From Cystobacter ferrugineus (GTDB lineage Bacteria > Myxococcota > Myxococcia > Myxococcales > Myxococcaceae), in the NCBI RefSeq assembly GCF_001887355.1, contig NZ_MPIN01000006.1, positions 558,001-622,000 on the forward strand: DNA of 64,000 bases, read 5' to 3'. The position numbers were made by a program, and so were the translations under genes. Shown piece after piece: positions 51,544-60,100 of the stretch. The notes beneath the pieces were generated by a model. It was given only the letters and a program-made list of their open reading frames with translations, was not told where the DNA came from and did not search any database. Position 1 is the stretch's first letter; every line of letters begins with the position of its first letter.

Positions 51544-52772
51544 CGAACGTCGAGTGGCGCTTGATGTCGGGCTGGTCGGACAAGGAGGTGATGGAGCGGC
51601 TCGCGCGCGCCTCCACCCTGCCCCTCAACTTCGAGGTGCAGGAGAAGGACATGACGGCCGACAACGGCTGGAGCCAGGTGGAATCCCAGGCCATCATCGG
51701 CTGTGACCCTCCGGGCCCGCCCAAGGAGGGCGACGCGTTCCACAAGCTCAAGGACGCCGTGACGCGCATGGGCTTCTCCGACCCGCGCATCGTGCACGGA
51801 CACTTCAGCGACACCATGCCGCTGCTGGGCCGCCCGATGATGCTCGAGCTGAGGCCCCTGGTGGGCCTGCGCTACCTGTGCCCGGTGCGCGTGCGCGCCG
51901 TGCGCTCCGAGGTGGATGACGAGCGCACCGTCTACGGCTTCAGCATCGACACGCTGCAGGGGCACGTCGAGGCGGGGCGTGAGTGGTTCCAGCTCAGCAA
52001 GGCTCACCACACGGGCGAGCTGCGCTTCCACATCCGCGCCGCGTGGCGCGAGGGGCAGTTCCCCAACTGGTGGAGCTACGTGGGCTTCGAGCTGGTGGGC
52101 CGCCGCTACCAGCGCGCCTGGCACCACCTGGCCCACCAGCGATTGAGGGAGCTGCTGCGCGGCGGCCACCTGGAACAACATCCGGACGCCCAGGCCCTGC
52201 AGGAGGCGAACCTCCGGGTGAGCCGGCTGCCCGTGCAGTTCGCCTCGCAGCGGGGCCTCAGCCGCCGCCTGCTGGGGGTGGAGCACGAAGTGGAGCGCGA
52301 CCAGGGAAACAACGGGTGGAGCACCCTGGGACTCGGAGTGCTTGCCGGCATGCGCGGCTTCAGCGCCCCGGCCCTGCTCGGCGTCCACTTCTCCCGCGAG
52401 CCCCGGACCGCGCCCTCGGGAAACCTGGGGCTGCTCGCCTCGCCCCTCGTATCGCGCGCGCTCGCGGTGCTGGCGGCGGGCGAGGTGGTCGCCGACAAGA
52501 CCCCGTGGATTCCCGCACGCATCTCGCCGCCCGCGCTGGTGGGCCGGGCCCTCTCGGGCGCGCTGGTGGGAGCCGCCGTGTCACCCCGCCGCCAGCTCGC
52601 TCCGGTCCACGCGGTGCTGGGCGCCGCGGCGGCGGTGGCCTCGTCCTTCACCTTCTACGCACTGCGTCGGTTCATGACGCGCCGCCTGGGTGTGCCCAAC
52701 GTGGTGGCGGGGCTCGCGGAAGACGCCGTGGCCGCCGCGCTCGGGGGCAAGCTGTTCGCCGCACTGCGGTAA
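51540..52772 (+). CDS. DUF1990-like and DUF4126-like fusion protein
   Basis: A 410-residue protein. Residues 1 to about 225 resemble DUF1990: MSGWSDKEVMERLARASTLPLNF, GHFSDTMPLLGRPMMLELRPLVGLRY, HHTGELRFHIRAAWREGQFPNWWSYVGFELVGRRYQRAWHH. Residues about 255-410 are a membrane domain like DUF4126, with STLGLGVLAGMRGFSAPALLGV, LAVLAAGEVVADKTPWIPARI and SGALVGAAVSP. The fusion places a soluble SRPBCC-like module on a membrane protein. It is co-translated with the preceding DUF1990 gene. Function unknown. Confidence 0.7.
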   Translation: MTNVEWRLMSGWSDKEVMERLARASTLPLNFEVQEKDMTADNGWSQVESQAIIGCDPPGPPKEGDAFHKLKDAVTRMGFSDPRIVHGHFSDTMPLLGRPMMLELRPLVGLRYLCPVRVRAVRSEVDDERTVYGFSIDTLQGHVEAGREWFQLSKAHHTGELRFHIRAAWREGQFPNWWSYVGFELVGRRYQRAWHHLAHQRLRELLRGGHLEQHPDAQALQEANLRVSRLPVQFASQRGLSRRLLGVEHEVERDQGNNGWSTLGLGVLAGMRGFSAPALLGVHFSREPRTAPSGNLGLLASPLVSRALAVLAAGEVVADKTPWIPARISPPALVGRALSGALVGAAVSPRRQLAPVHAVLGAAAAVASSFTFYALRRFMTRRLGVPNVVAGLAEDAVAAALGGKLFAALR

Positions 52773-52859
52773 AGACAGACAGGGGAACCCGGGTGATACG
52801 CTGGAAGCCCGCTCGCCTCCCCGACGAGCGGGCGCACCTGCCTACCCCCGGAGTCCCCA

Positions 52860-53747
52860 ATGCGTTGCACTCGTCACGCGGCCCTGGTCGCGGGCCTCAC
52901 CACCACCCTCCTCGCCGTCCCCGCTCTCGCCACGAATTACACGCTGTGGATTCACGGCAAGAATGGCGGCGGCACCCAGCCGGGCAACTACAACGACTTC
53001 TCCAACTGGGGCCCGAGCACGGTCTCCGCGGGTGTGAACAAGAAGGCCGTCAACTGGAACGGCACCCAGCGCATCTCCGTGGAGAACTACCGCATCCGCG
53101 ATGCGCTCGACTGCTTCTGCACGGGTGGCAACTGGTGCTACGTCGCCGTGCACAGCGCGGGAGATTTGCAGATTGGCTATGCGCTGTCGCTCTACGGCGG
53201 CTCCACGCGCTCCATCAAGAACGCCACGCCCAACAGCAGTGGCGTGTGTGGCAACGCGGGCGGCACCCAGGTGGGCTGGAACATCAAGTGGGTGGACGTG
53301 GCCTCGGGCGCGGGCGGCGGCAGCGAGCTGGCGGACCACGGCGACTGGGCGGTGAAGGACCCCATCGTGAGCGACCTGGTCACCACCACGGCGCGCGGCA
53401 TGTACAACCACAACACCACGCGCTCGGTGTGGTTCTACAACTTCGCCGCCTCCAAGGGCACCGCCTACTCGGGCATCCTCCCGGGCCAGGATGACGAGGC
53501 CGTGTCCTATCACTCCACGGGAGGCGTCTCCGGCTCCTCGGGCAGCTCGCTGTGCAACCCCGGCGACTGGTTCTGCGGCGGCACGCTCAACACCGGCACC
53601 AGTGCATGCAGCTCCGGCCAGGCCAAGTGGTCCTACCACTCGGTGAGCTTCCGGGATGACGGCGAGGACTACAGCCACTCGGGCAACGGCAACTGGGAAG
53701 GCATCCCCGGCGTGGTGCGCAAGGACGTGGCCAGCCGCGCCTACTGA
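52860..53747 (+). CDS. Secreted protein with lipase-like VHSAG motif
   Basis: A 295-residue exported protein (signal RHAALVAGLTTTLLAVPALA). The mature part begins TNYTLWIHGKNGGGTQPGNYNDF, like the first strand and oxyanion loop of an alpha/beta hydrolase. It later has CYVAVHSAGDLQIGYALSLYG, a possible G-x-S-x-G elbow with Val in place of the first Gly. Several Cys (CFCTGGNWC, CNPGDWFC) and a late His-rich segment (DYSHSGNGNW) could supply disulfides and the catalytic His. The family is not recognised; a secreted esterase or lipase is an inference. Confidence 0.5.
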   Translation: MRCTRHAALVAGLTTTLLAVPALATNYTLWIHGKNGGGTQPGNYNDFSNWGPSTVSAGVNKKAVNWNGTQRISVENYRIRDALDCFCTGGNWCYVAVHSAGDLQIGYALSLYGGSTRSIKNATPNSSGVCGNAGGTQVGWNIKWVDVASGAGGGSELADHGDWAVKDPIVSDLVTTTARGMYNHNTTRSVWFYNFAASKGTAYSGILPGQDDEAVSYHSTGGVSGSSGSSLCNPGDWFCGGTLNTGTSACSSGQAKWSYHSVSFRDDGEDYSHSGNGNWEGIPGVVRKDVASRAY

Positions 53748-53973
53748 ACAGCAGCCCACTCAACCACCAGGCCCGTGTTCGCTCCGTCAGGACGGAGCGT
53801 TCTCGCCAGCTACCACCGAAGACGAACTGGATTCCCACCGCCTCGAATCAATGAGATAGCAAAATGACTGGGGAGCCACGCCATTCTTGATCAACGACCG
53901 CGATTCCAGCTCACCGGCGCCCCCGCCCACCGCACTTTCTGGTGACGAGCACCCCCTTCGGTAGGATGAGCCC

Positions 53974-54363
53974 ATGCACATCGAACACGTCGCCATCTGG
54001 ACGCGGGACCTCGAACGGCTCCGCTCGTTCTACGAGACGTATTTCCAGGCCAGCGCGGGGCCTCGGTACGTCAACGAGCGCAAGCGCTTCTCCTCGTACT
54101 TCCTGAGCTTCGCCTCGGGAGCACGTCTGGAGCTCATGACGAAGCCCCTCCTGGTGGACGCGAGCGGCAACGCCGAGACGCCGCCCACCGGCTACGCGCA
54201 CCTGGCGCTCTCGGTGGGCTCGCGCGAAGAGGTGGACTCCATGGCCGAGCGCTTCCGCCGTGACGGGCTCCCCGTGGTGGATGGTCCCCGGCAGACGGGA
54301 GACGGCTACTACGAGTGCGTCGTGCTCGATCCCGACGGCAACCGCATCGAAATCACCGTGTGA
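53974..54363 (+). CDS. VOC-family (glyoxalase/bleomycin resistance) protein
   Basis: A 129-residue vicinal-oxygen-chelate protein with two beta-alpha-beta-beta-beta modules. Module one begins [28 protein letters not shown]. Module two begins [26 protein letters not shown] and ends [16 protein letters not shown]. Candidate metal ligands are His (HIEHVAI), Glu (LELM), His (AHLAL) and Glu (NRIEI), the usual set. The reaction is unknown; lyase, dioxygenase or binding-only members occur. Confidence 0.85.
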   Translation: MHIEHVAIWTRDLERLRSFYETYFQASAGPRYVNERKRFSSYFLSFASGARLELMTKPLLVDASGNAETPPTGYAHLALSVGSREEVDSMAERFRRDGLPVVDGPRQTGDGYYECVVLDPDGNRIEITV

Positions 54364-54718
54364 GCCACGTCGCGAGCGAGAGGTGAGCCAGTTCCGTTGC
54401 CCCGAGCATCTCCTGCTGGACCCTGGTTTTGGACTCGCGCAGAACGCATAGGGCAAATGGGAGGCCTGCAGTACCCTTTGGGCACACGCCTGCTCAGTCC
54501 CCCTCTCAGGGGCGCGGCAGAGGGCTTGGGCCTGAGGGCAACCGCGGCCTGGCGCTCAATGCCGTCATGTCTCCATTGCCGGCATTGCCGGTTTCCTGTC
54601 GAGACAATTGCTTGTCATCCGTCCTCAACCGGGAGGCGCTCGCCTCGGAATGGACGGGTTCTCGGTGAGGAATCGCAGTCGCCAAATTCGTTGGGCTTAT
54701 TGGGAAGGGAGAGCCGGC
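54364..54718. other. Non-coding interval
   Basis: 355 bases without a supported gene. A tandem 9-base near-repeat, ATTGCCGGC then ATTGCCGGT, occurs around 54574-54592. The start of the next gene has GGGAAGGGAGAG upstream. No promoter pair is convincing. Confidence 0.4.
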
Positions 54719-56122
54719 ATGTTCCTGAAGAAAAGGGTGCGCCGCAGTCCGGTGTTGCCTTGGAGCCTGGCCGCAGGCGTGGCGAATGCCGAGCCTGCCA
54801 TCAGTATCACTCCGGCGGGCGGCACGCTGATCGATGAACCGCTATCGATCGTGGTCCGCGGACTCGAATCCGGTGCGCAGGTCTCGGTGAAGGCGCGGCT
54901 GGTGGATGACCGCGGAATAGCATGGACGTCGGAAGCACTGGTTTATGCCGATAACGATGGCATCGTTGATCTCACCAGCGCCGCCTCGACCGGGGGAACC
55001 TATCAGGGTGTCGATGCGAGCGGACTGCTCTGGTCGATGATGCCGGTTACCCCGGACGAGCTCGACACCTATCGCAAGGAGATGCCGAAGCATCCCGAAC
55101 GCACTGCTGCGCCCACGTTCGATGAACCCGGAGAGAGCGAGCTGCGCATCTGGGCAGAACGCAACGGCCGCGAGCTTGCTACCACCCTTTACCACCAGCG
55201 CCGCATCGCTGCCGATGTCGAGGTTCGCGCCGTGCGGGATGGGCGCCTGCGCGGTGTCCTCTACAGACCGAAGGGCGGTAGCGGCAGCAGGCCCGCGTTG
55301 ATATGGATGATGGGCTCCGGCGGGAGCGTCGACAGCCGCTATGCGCCATTGCTCGCTTCTCGCGGCTACACCGTCCTCGCGCTCGGCTATTTCGGATATG
55401 CGGATCTACCCGCCGCATCGCACAATCTGCCGATCGAATATGTCGGTGAAGCGCTTGATTGGATGGCCCGTGAGACCGGGCGATCCAGAACGGTGGTGGT
55501 GGGAATGTCGCGCGGGACCGAGGCGGCGCTGCTGACCGGCAGCTTCTACCCGGACAAGGTGGCCGGCGTGGTTGCCTACGCTCCCAGCCACGTTGTCAAC
55601 AACGGCATCGACGACAAGGGCAACGTGGCCGTACCCAACTGGACCTGGCAAGGCAAACCGTTGCCGTTCGCGCAGGCGTCATTTCCGGACGCCGCGACCT
55701 GGCTGAAGATGGGGGCGGAAAAGCCGTATATGGGTACCCCCATCTATCTCAGTGCATGGAACAACCCCGGTGCAGACGAACGCTATGGGATTCCGGTCGA
55801 GCGGATCGCGGCTCCGATACTGCTCATCTCCGGCTCCGGCGACGATCTGTGGCCGTCTGCGATCGGTGGCGACCGGATCGTGGCACGGCTCAAGGCGAAG
55901 AACTTCCGCTATCCTTATCGCCACTATCGGGCACCAGGGGCAGGTCATCTGTTCACTCCGCCCAATTTCGTGTCGACCATGTCGGACTGGACTTTCCTTC
56001 GCGCGATCTTCGTCTCCACGGGTGGCACACCGGCGCTGAACGCCGCAGCATCGCGGCAGGCCTGGAGCGAGCTGCTTCGTTTCCTTGGTCAGGTCGACGG
56101 CGCAAAGCGGAAGAGCCGTTAG
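54719..56122 (+). CDS. BAAT-type acyl-CoA thioester hydrolase / alpha-beta hydrolase
   Basis: A 467-residue protein. Residues about 24-150 form the N-terminal Ig-like domain of acyl-CoA thioesterase/BAAT proteins (ISITPAGGTLIDEPLSIVVRGL). The C-terminal hydrolase domain has PALIWMMGSGGSVDSRYAPLLASRGYTVLALGYFG, the nucleophile VVVGMSRGTEAALLTG (Ser about 264), ISGSGDDLWPS and a His in GAGHLFTPPN. The signal-like N-terminus (VLPWSLAAGVANAEP) is short and looks truncated. Codon choice (more TAT, GCA, CGC/CGA and ATC/ATT mixture) and lower GC3 than flanking genes suggest transfer, perhaps from alphaproteobacteria. Confidence 0.75.
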   Translation: MFLKKRVRRSPVLPWSLAAGVANAEPAISITPAGGTLIDEPLSIVVRGLESGAQVSVKARLVDDRGIAWTSEALVYADNDGIVDLTSAASTGGTYQGVDASGLLWSMMPVTPDELDTYRKEMPKHPERTAAPTFDEPGESELRIWAERNGRELATTLYHQRRIAADVEVRAVRDGRLRGVLYRPKGGSGSRPALIWMMGSGGSVDSRYAPLLASRGYTVLALGYFGYADLPAASHNLPIEYVGEALDWMARETGRSRTVVVGMSRGTEAALLTGSFYPDKVAGVVAYAPSHVVNNGIDDKGNVAVPNWTWQGKPLPFAQASFPDAATWLKMGAEKPYMGTPIYLSAWNNPGADERYGIPVERIAAPILLISGSGDDLWPSAIGGDRIVARLKAKNFRYPYRHYRAPGAGHLFTPPNFVSTMSDWTFLRAIFVSTGGTPALNAAASRQAWSELLRFLGQVDGAKRKSR

Positions 56123-56317
56123 AATGTGCGACCCAATCATCGGGCGAATGGAAGGCCTGGAGAGAGGGTGAGGGCTGGAGCAGAGGGACCAAGGAGGGCT
56201 GCGGACGGGTGCCGCCGAGCTGTGCGCCACGCCGGTGGACAGGCCGTGCAGCCGCCGAAGCCCCAGTTGCACGACAATCTCCTCGCCACCATCCCCGCGG
56301 ACTTCTAGCCTGGAAGC

Positions 56318-56926
56318 ATGGAGCTCTTCGAAAAGTTGCTGCAGGAGTCCTCGCTTCACGACCACGCCGGCTCGGCCTCCAGTCGGGCCGCGCTCAAGGC
56401 GAAGCTGGCACCCTCCGGCACCGTGAAGCAGGTGGCCGAAGATCTGAAGGTTTCCGAGGGAGAGGACCTGCACTTCGACGGCGGCCTCGTGGTGAAGGGC
56501 AACCTCGTCATCGAGGACCAGGGGCGCCTGCTCGTGGCCGGCGACCTGGTAGTGGAGGGCAACATCATCCACGAGGGCTTCGACTACTCCCTGCTCTTCG
56601 TCGGAGGCTCGCTCGAGGCAGACAATCTCCTCTTCCATGGCGAGCTCGTCGTCCTCGGAGGCTTCACGCTCGAGGGCATCGCGTGGACCTACTACAGTGA
56701 CTACTCCACCTACGCCGACACGCTGTCCGCCAGACTCGTCGTGGCGGATGACCGCGAGGACGCTATCGGGACGGTGCGCGCGGACCACCACCTCGTCGGC
56801 CACTCCAGTAAAATCGGTCCCAAGCTGAGCAAGCTGCTCGAGAAGGGGCTCGTGGATGAAGAGGGCAAGTGGTCCTACTCCACGCTCGCGAACAAGCTGC
56901 TGAAGAAGGAAGCACTGCTGCCGTGA
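56318..56926 (+). CDS. Protein with beta-helix-like repeat, unknown function
   Basis: A 202-residue soluble protein. Residues about 42-115 form a ladder of short strands of the type (L/V)xVxGxLxxxG: LHFDGGLVVKGNLVIEDQGRLLVAGDLVVEGNIIHEG, then LLFVGGSLEADNLLFHGELVVLGG. This suggests a right-handed or left-handed beta-solenoid like bactofilin-type polymer proteins, but it is shorter and not clearly homologous. The C-terminal part is helical (SSKIGPKLSKLLEKGLVDEEG). No signal peptide. It stands alone between two accessory genes. Confidence 0.55.
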   Translation: MELFEKLLQESSLHDHAGSASSRAALKAKLAPSGTVKQVAEDLKVSEGEDLHFDGGLVVKGNLVIEDQGRLLVAGDLVVEGNIIHEGFDYSLLFVGGSLEADNLLFHGELVVLGGFTLEGIAWTYYSDYSTYADTLSARLVVADDREDAIGTVRADHHLVGHSSKIGPKLSKLLEKGLVDEEGKWSYSTLANKLLKKEALLP

Positions 56927-57163
56927 CGTGATGCCATGCACCACGCGGGCGGCGGCCGCTCCTGCACGCGGCCTCGCTCGTGCTACCAGTGGCGTCCAAG
57001 GCCAACTTCACCAGGTACGTCACCGCGCCTACTGTCCACGTAACCGGGCAAGCCCGCCGCCCAGGCGTGACCGTCACATCCGTTCCGCGTTCCCTCCATC
57101 AGGGTAGTCAGGTGCAAGGCTCCGGGGGGAGCCCTGCCCCTGGAGCACGGGAGAGGCTCGCAC

Positions 57164-58222
57164 ATGGCATTGAGGCGATACGGAGTCTTGAAGGGGATGG
57201 CCGTGGGACGCCGCCTTGGAACGGGTCCCAGCCCACATTACCAGGTGCACCTCGTCGACGAGCAGCGGGACTACCGCATCGCCATCAACGTCCGCTCACA
57301 GCTCTTCCCCTCCGAGCTGGAGTACTTCATCGACGAGAACTTCCAACACCCCCAGCTCGCGAGCCTGCGGGAGCTGCCCCTTGGCTTCACCCCGCTCGAC
57401 AGCGCTCCAGGCGGGCTGGCCCTCGACTACATCCGCGGCAACCTCTTCGAGCCCTGGCGGATGCGGCCCCTGCCGCACGATGTCCCCGGACCGGACAATG
57501 ACTTGAACGAGAAGATCGACCACTTCTGCCAGCGCGCCATGGCGGAGGAGGAGGCGTTCCTCTATGCCTTCGGAGAGCCGTGGGGTCCCGAGAACAAACG
57601 GGACAAGTACTTTGGCTTCAGCCCCGGCAATGGCATCCACGACATCCACATGAACCAGGGCAACCACTCCGACTTCGCCTCCCAGGATGGGACCTGGCAG
57701 GACGGTGGGCTGCTCTTTCACTTCCCAGCGCAGCAGCAGTGGGTGGCCGTCTTCCTCAAGTTCCAGTCGCAGGCGTGGCACACCGACGATCGGACGGGCC
57801 ATGCGCTCGCCGCGGCTCCCACCGGGCGCCCCGCCGAGCCGCCGATGGGGACTGGCACGGGCTCCGGGCCCGCCCCCGCTCCCGAGCCCACCGCCGAGCA
57901 GCCCGATGGGCTGGTGCGCATCGTCGCGGCCCTCGTCAACGACACCCGCTCGCCCGAGCGGGAAACCGTGACGATCCTCAACGCCTCCGCTCACCCCCTC
58001 TCCCTCGAGGGCTGGGCGCTCGCCGACGCGCACAAGCGCAAGCATCCGCTCGACGGGGAACTCGCCCCGGGTGACACCCGGGTGGTGCAGGTGCGCAAGC
58101 CGATGGAGCTGTCCAACCAGGGCGGCCTCATCACCCTGCTGAACGACCAGGGGTTGAAGGTGCACGGCGTCTCGTACTCGCGCGATCAGGCGCGCCGACC
58201 GGGTTGGACCCTCGTCTTCTGA
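57164..58222 (+). CDS. DUF2278 protein with C-terminal lamin-tail-like domain
   Basis: A 352-residue protein. Residues 1 to about 200 match DUF2278: YGVLKGMAVGRRLGTGPSPHYQVHLVDEQRDYRIAINV, LDYIRGNLFEPWRMRPLP, and GNGIHDIHMNQGN, with His residues (HDIHMNQGNH) placed like a metal site. A Pro/Ala/Gly linker (about 212-245) leads to a lamin-tail-like domain (VRIVAALVNDTRSPERETVTILNASAHPLSLEGWALAD), a beta-sandwich often seen in secreted nucleases. No signal peptide. The phospholipase D-like gene follows after 16 bases, so the two are an operon. Confidence 0.75.
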   Translation: MALRRYGVLKGMAVGRRLGTGPSPHYQVHLVDEQRDYRIAINVRSQLFPSELEYFIDENFQHPQLASLRELPLGFTPLDSAPGGLALDYIRGNLFEPWRMRPLPHDVPGPDNDLNEKIDHFCQRAMAEEEAFLYAFGEPWGPENKRDKYFGFSPGNGIHDIHMNQGNHSDFASQDGTWQDGGLLFHFPAQQQWVAVFLKFQSQAWHTDDRTGHALAAAPTGRPAEPPMGTGTGSGPAPAPEPTAEQPDGLVRIVAALVNDTRSPERETVTILNASAHPLSLEGWALADAHKRKHPLDGELAPGDTRVVQVRKPMELSNQGGLITLLNDQGLKVHGVSYSRDQARRPGWTLVF

Positions 58223-58238
58223 GTCCGGGGAGCACACC

Positions 58239-59933
58239 ATGCGAATCAAGCAACGAGCGGGTCCCCTCTCCGTCCACGCCACCGCGGGCACGCACGTGGT
58301 GCTGCTCGGCATCAACCTGCGGGAACAGAACCGCGCGGGGCTCCTGGGCTTCGCCATCGAGCGGACCGACCACACGGAAAACGAGCGCTACTGGCTGCGA
58401 GGCTTCCGGACCTTCGCGGACACGGAGCCCCACCTGACAGCGGGGACCTCCGTCTCCCTGCGCGAGCACCCGCTGCAAGGTTTCCTGTGGAGCGACTTCA
58501 CGGCCAAACCGGACCACCGCTACACGTACCGGATCGTCGCCCTGCGTGGCCATCCCAAGCGCCTGGAGGAGAGCCAGGAGGTCGAGGTCCAGGTGACCAC
58601 GGAGGCCGAGCACGACGGCACGCACTCGGTGCACTTCAACCGCGGCATCGCGGGCTCCCAGGCGTACGCGGTGCGCTTCGGCAACCGGCATCCAGACGAC
58701 GTCCCGGACGGCCAGGCCTACACCTGGCTCTCCCGGGGGCTCAGCGAGGCGTTGTCGCACTTCATCGCCCAGGCGAAGGACTCGAGCTGGGGCCTCCGGG
58801 CCTCCGTCTACGAGTTCACCGCCGCCCCCATCCTCCAGGCCTTCGCGCGCGCCAATGCGCAAGGCGCCGACGTCCGCATCGTCTTCGACGCCAAGCGCAA
58901 CCAGCCGCCCGGAGCGGACGGCGAACCGCATGGGAATCCGCGCGATCGCAACCTGGCCGCCATCGCGGCGGCGGAGCTGCAGGCGCTCGCCATCCCGAGG
59001 GAGCGCAACACCCACTCCATCTCCCACAACAAGTTCATCGTCCTGCTCCACCACGGCGAACCGGTGGCCGTCCTCACCGGCTCCACCAATCTCACCCCAG
59101 GGGGCCTCTACGGCCATTCCAACGTGGCGCACGTGGTGCGCGACCCGGCCGTGGCCACCGCCTTCCTGCGCTACTGGGAGCAGCTCGCGGGCGACCCCGA
59201 GGCACGCTCGCTGCGCCAGTGGACGGGGCAGGCCACGCCCGTGCCGCGAGTCCCGCCTCCACGCGGCTGCACGCCCTTGTTCAGCCCGCGCGCGTCGCTG
59301 GAAGCCCTCAAGTGGTACCGGGATCGGATTCGCGAGGCCCGGAGCGGCGTCTTCCTCACCGCGGCCTTTGGCGTCAACGATCTCCTGGAGGAAGTGCTCG
59401 CCGAGGACGTGGACTTCCCGCGCTACGTCCTTCTGGACCGGGAGGACGACAACATGGAGTTGCTCCGGCGCGACCGGGACAACCGCATCGCCGTGGGTTC
59501 CGTCCTCGGGGGTGACGTGCTGGAGCGGTGGGTGCGCGAGCGCACGGTGCCGGGACTCAATGGACACGTGAAGTACGTCCATACCAAGTACCTGCTCATC
59601 GACCCGCTCGACCGGGTCCCCCTGGTCATCACCGGCTCGGCGAACTTCAGCGATGCCTCGACGCGCGACAATGACGAGAACATGCTCGTCATCCGCGGCG
59701 ACACCCGCGTGGCCGACATCTACCTCGGCGAGTTCATGCGGCTCTTCAATCACTTCTACTTCCGCACCGCCGTGGCGAACCGGCCCTCTCCCCAGCGGCA
59801 CCTCTCGCCCGATGATTCCTGGAGCCGGACGTATTACGCCCCCGGCTCGTTCAAGAGCCGGGAGCGATTGCTCTTCGCGGGAGAAACCCGGAGCACGCGC
59901 GGCGCTGCCCGAAACCCAGCTCCAGGAGTATGA
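58239..59933 (+). CDS. Phospholipase D-like protein with two HKD motifs
   Basis: A 564-residue protein. The first 120 residues are beta-rich (GPLSVHATAGTHVVLLGINLR), perhaps a substrate-binding domain. The PLD domains carry HKD motifs SHNKFIVLLHHGEPVAVLTGSTNLT (His about 263) and VHTKYLLIDPLDRVPLVITGSANFSDAS (His about 448). In both the trailing G-S-x-N is intact, so catalysis is likely. Substrates in the family range from phospholipids to DNA. GSTN-type HKD proteins without signal peptides are often nucleases. It follows the DUF2278 gene in the same operon and has GGGGAG upstream. Confidence 0.82.
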   Translation: MRIKQRAGPLSVHATAGTHVVLLGINLREQNRAGLLGFAIERTDHTENERYWLRGFRTFADTEPHLTAGTSVSLREHPLQGFLWSDFTAKPDHRYTYRIVALRGHPKRLEESQEVEVQVTTEAEHDGTHSVHFNRGIAGSQAYAVRFGNRHPDDVPDGQAYTWLSRGLSEALSHFIAQAKDSSWGLRASVYEFTAAPILQAFARANAQGADVRIVFDAKRNQPPGADGEPHGNPRDRNLAAIAAAELQALAIPRERNTHSISHNKFIVLLHHGEPVAVLTGSTNLTPGGLYGHSNVAHVVRDPAVATAFLRYWEQLAGDPEARSLRQWTGQATPVPRVPPPRGCTPLFSPRASLEALKWYRDRIREARSGVFLTAAFGVNDLLEEVLAEDVDFPRYVLLDREDDNMELLRRDRDNRIAVGSVLGGDVLERWVRERTVPGLNGHVKYVHTKYLLIDPLDRVPLVITGSANFSDASTRDNDENMLVIRGDTRVADIYLGEFMRLFNHFYFRTAVANRPSPQRHLSPDDSWSRTYYAPGSFKSRERLLFAGETRSTRGAARNPAPGV

Positions 59934-60100
59934 GGCCAAGGCAGTCAGACACACCCTGGTCGTAATGTTATACGAGCAACGCCAGCCTTCTCTCACCCGA
60001 TGAGAGGAACCAAGCGAACAGGCACCCACTCCGTCCTCACCGTTCCCGTGGCGATGATGTTATTGACGCTCCGGTAACAGCCATCTCCCGGACGGTGTAC

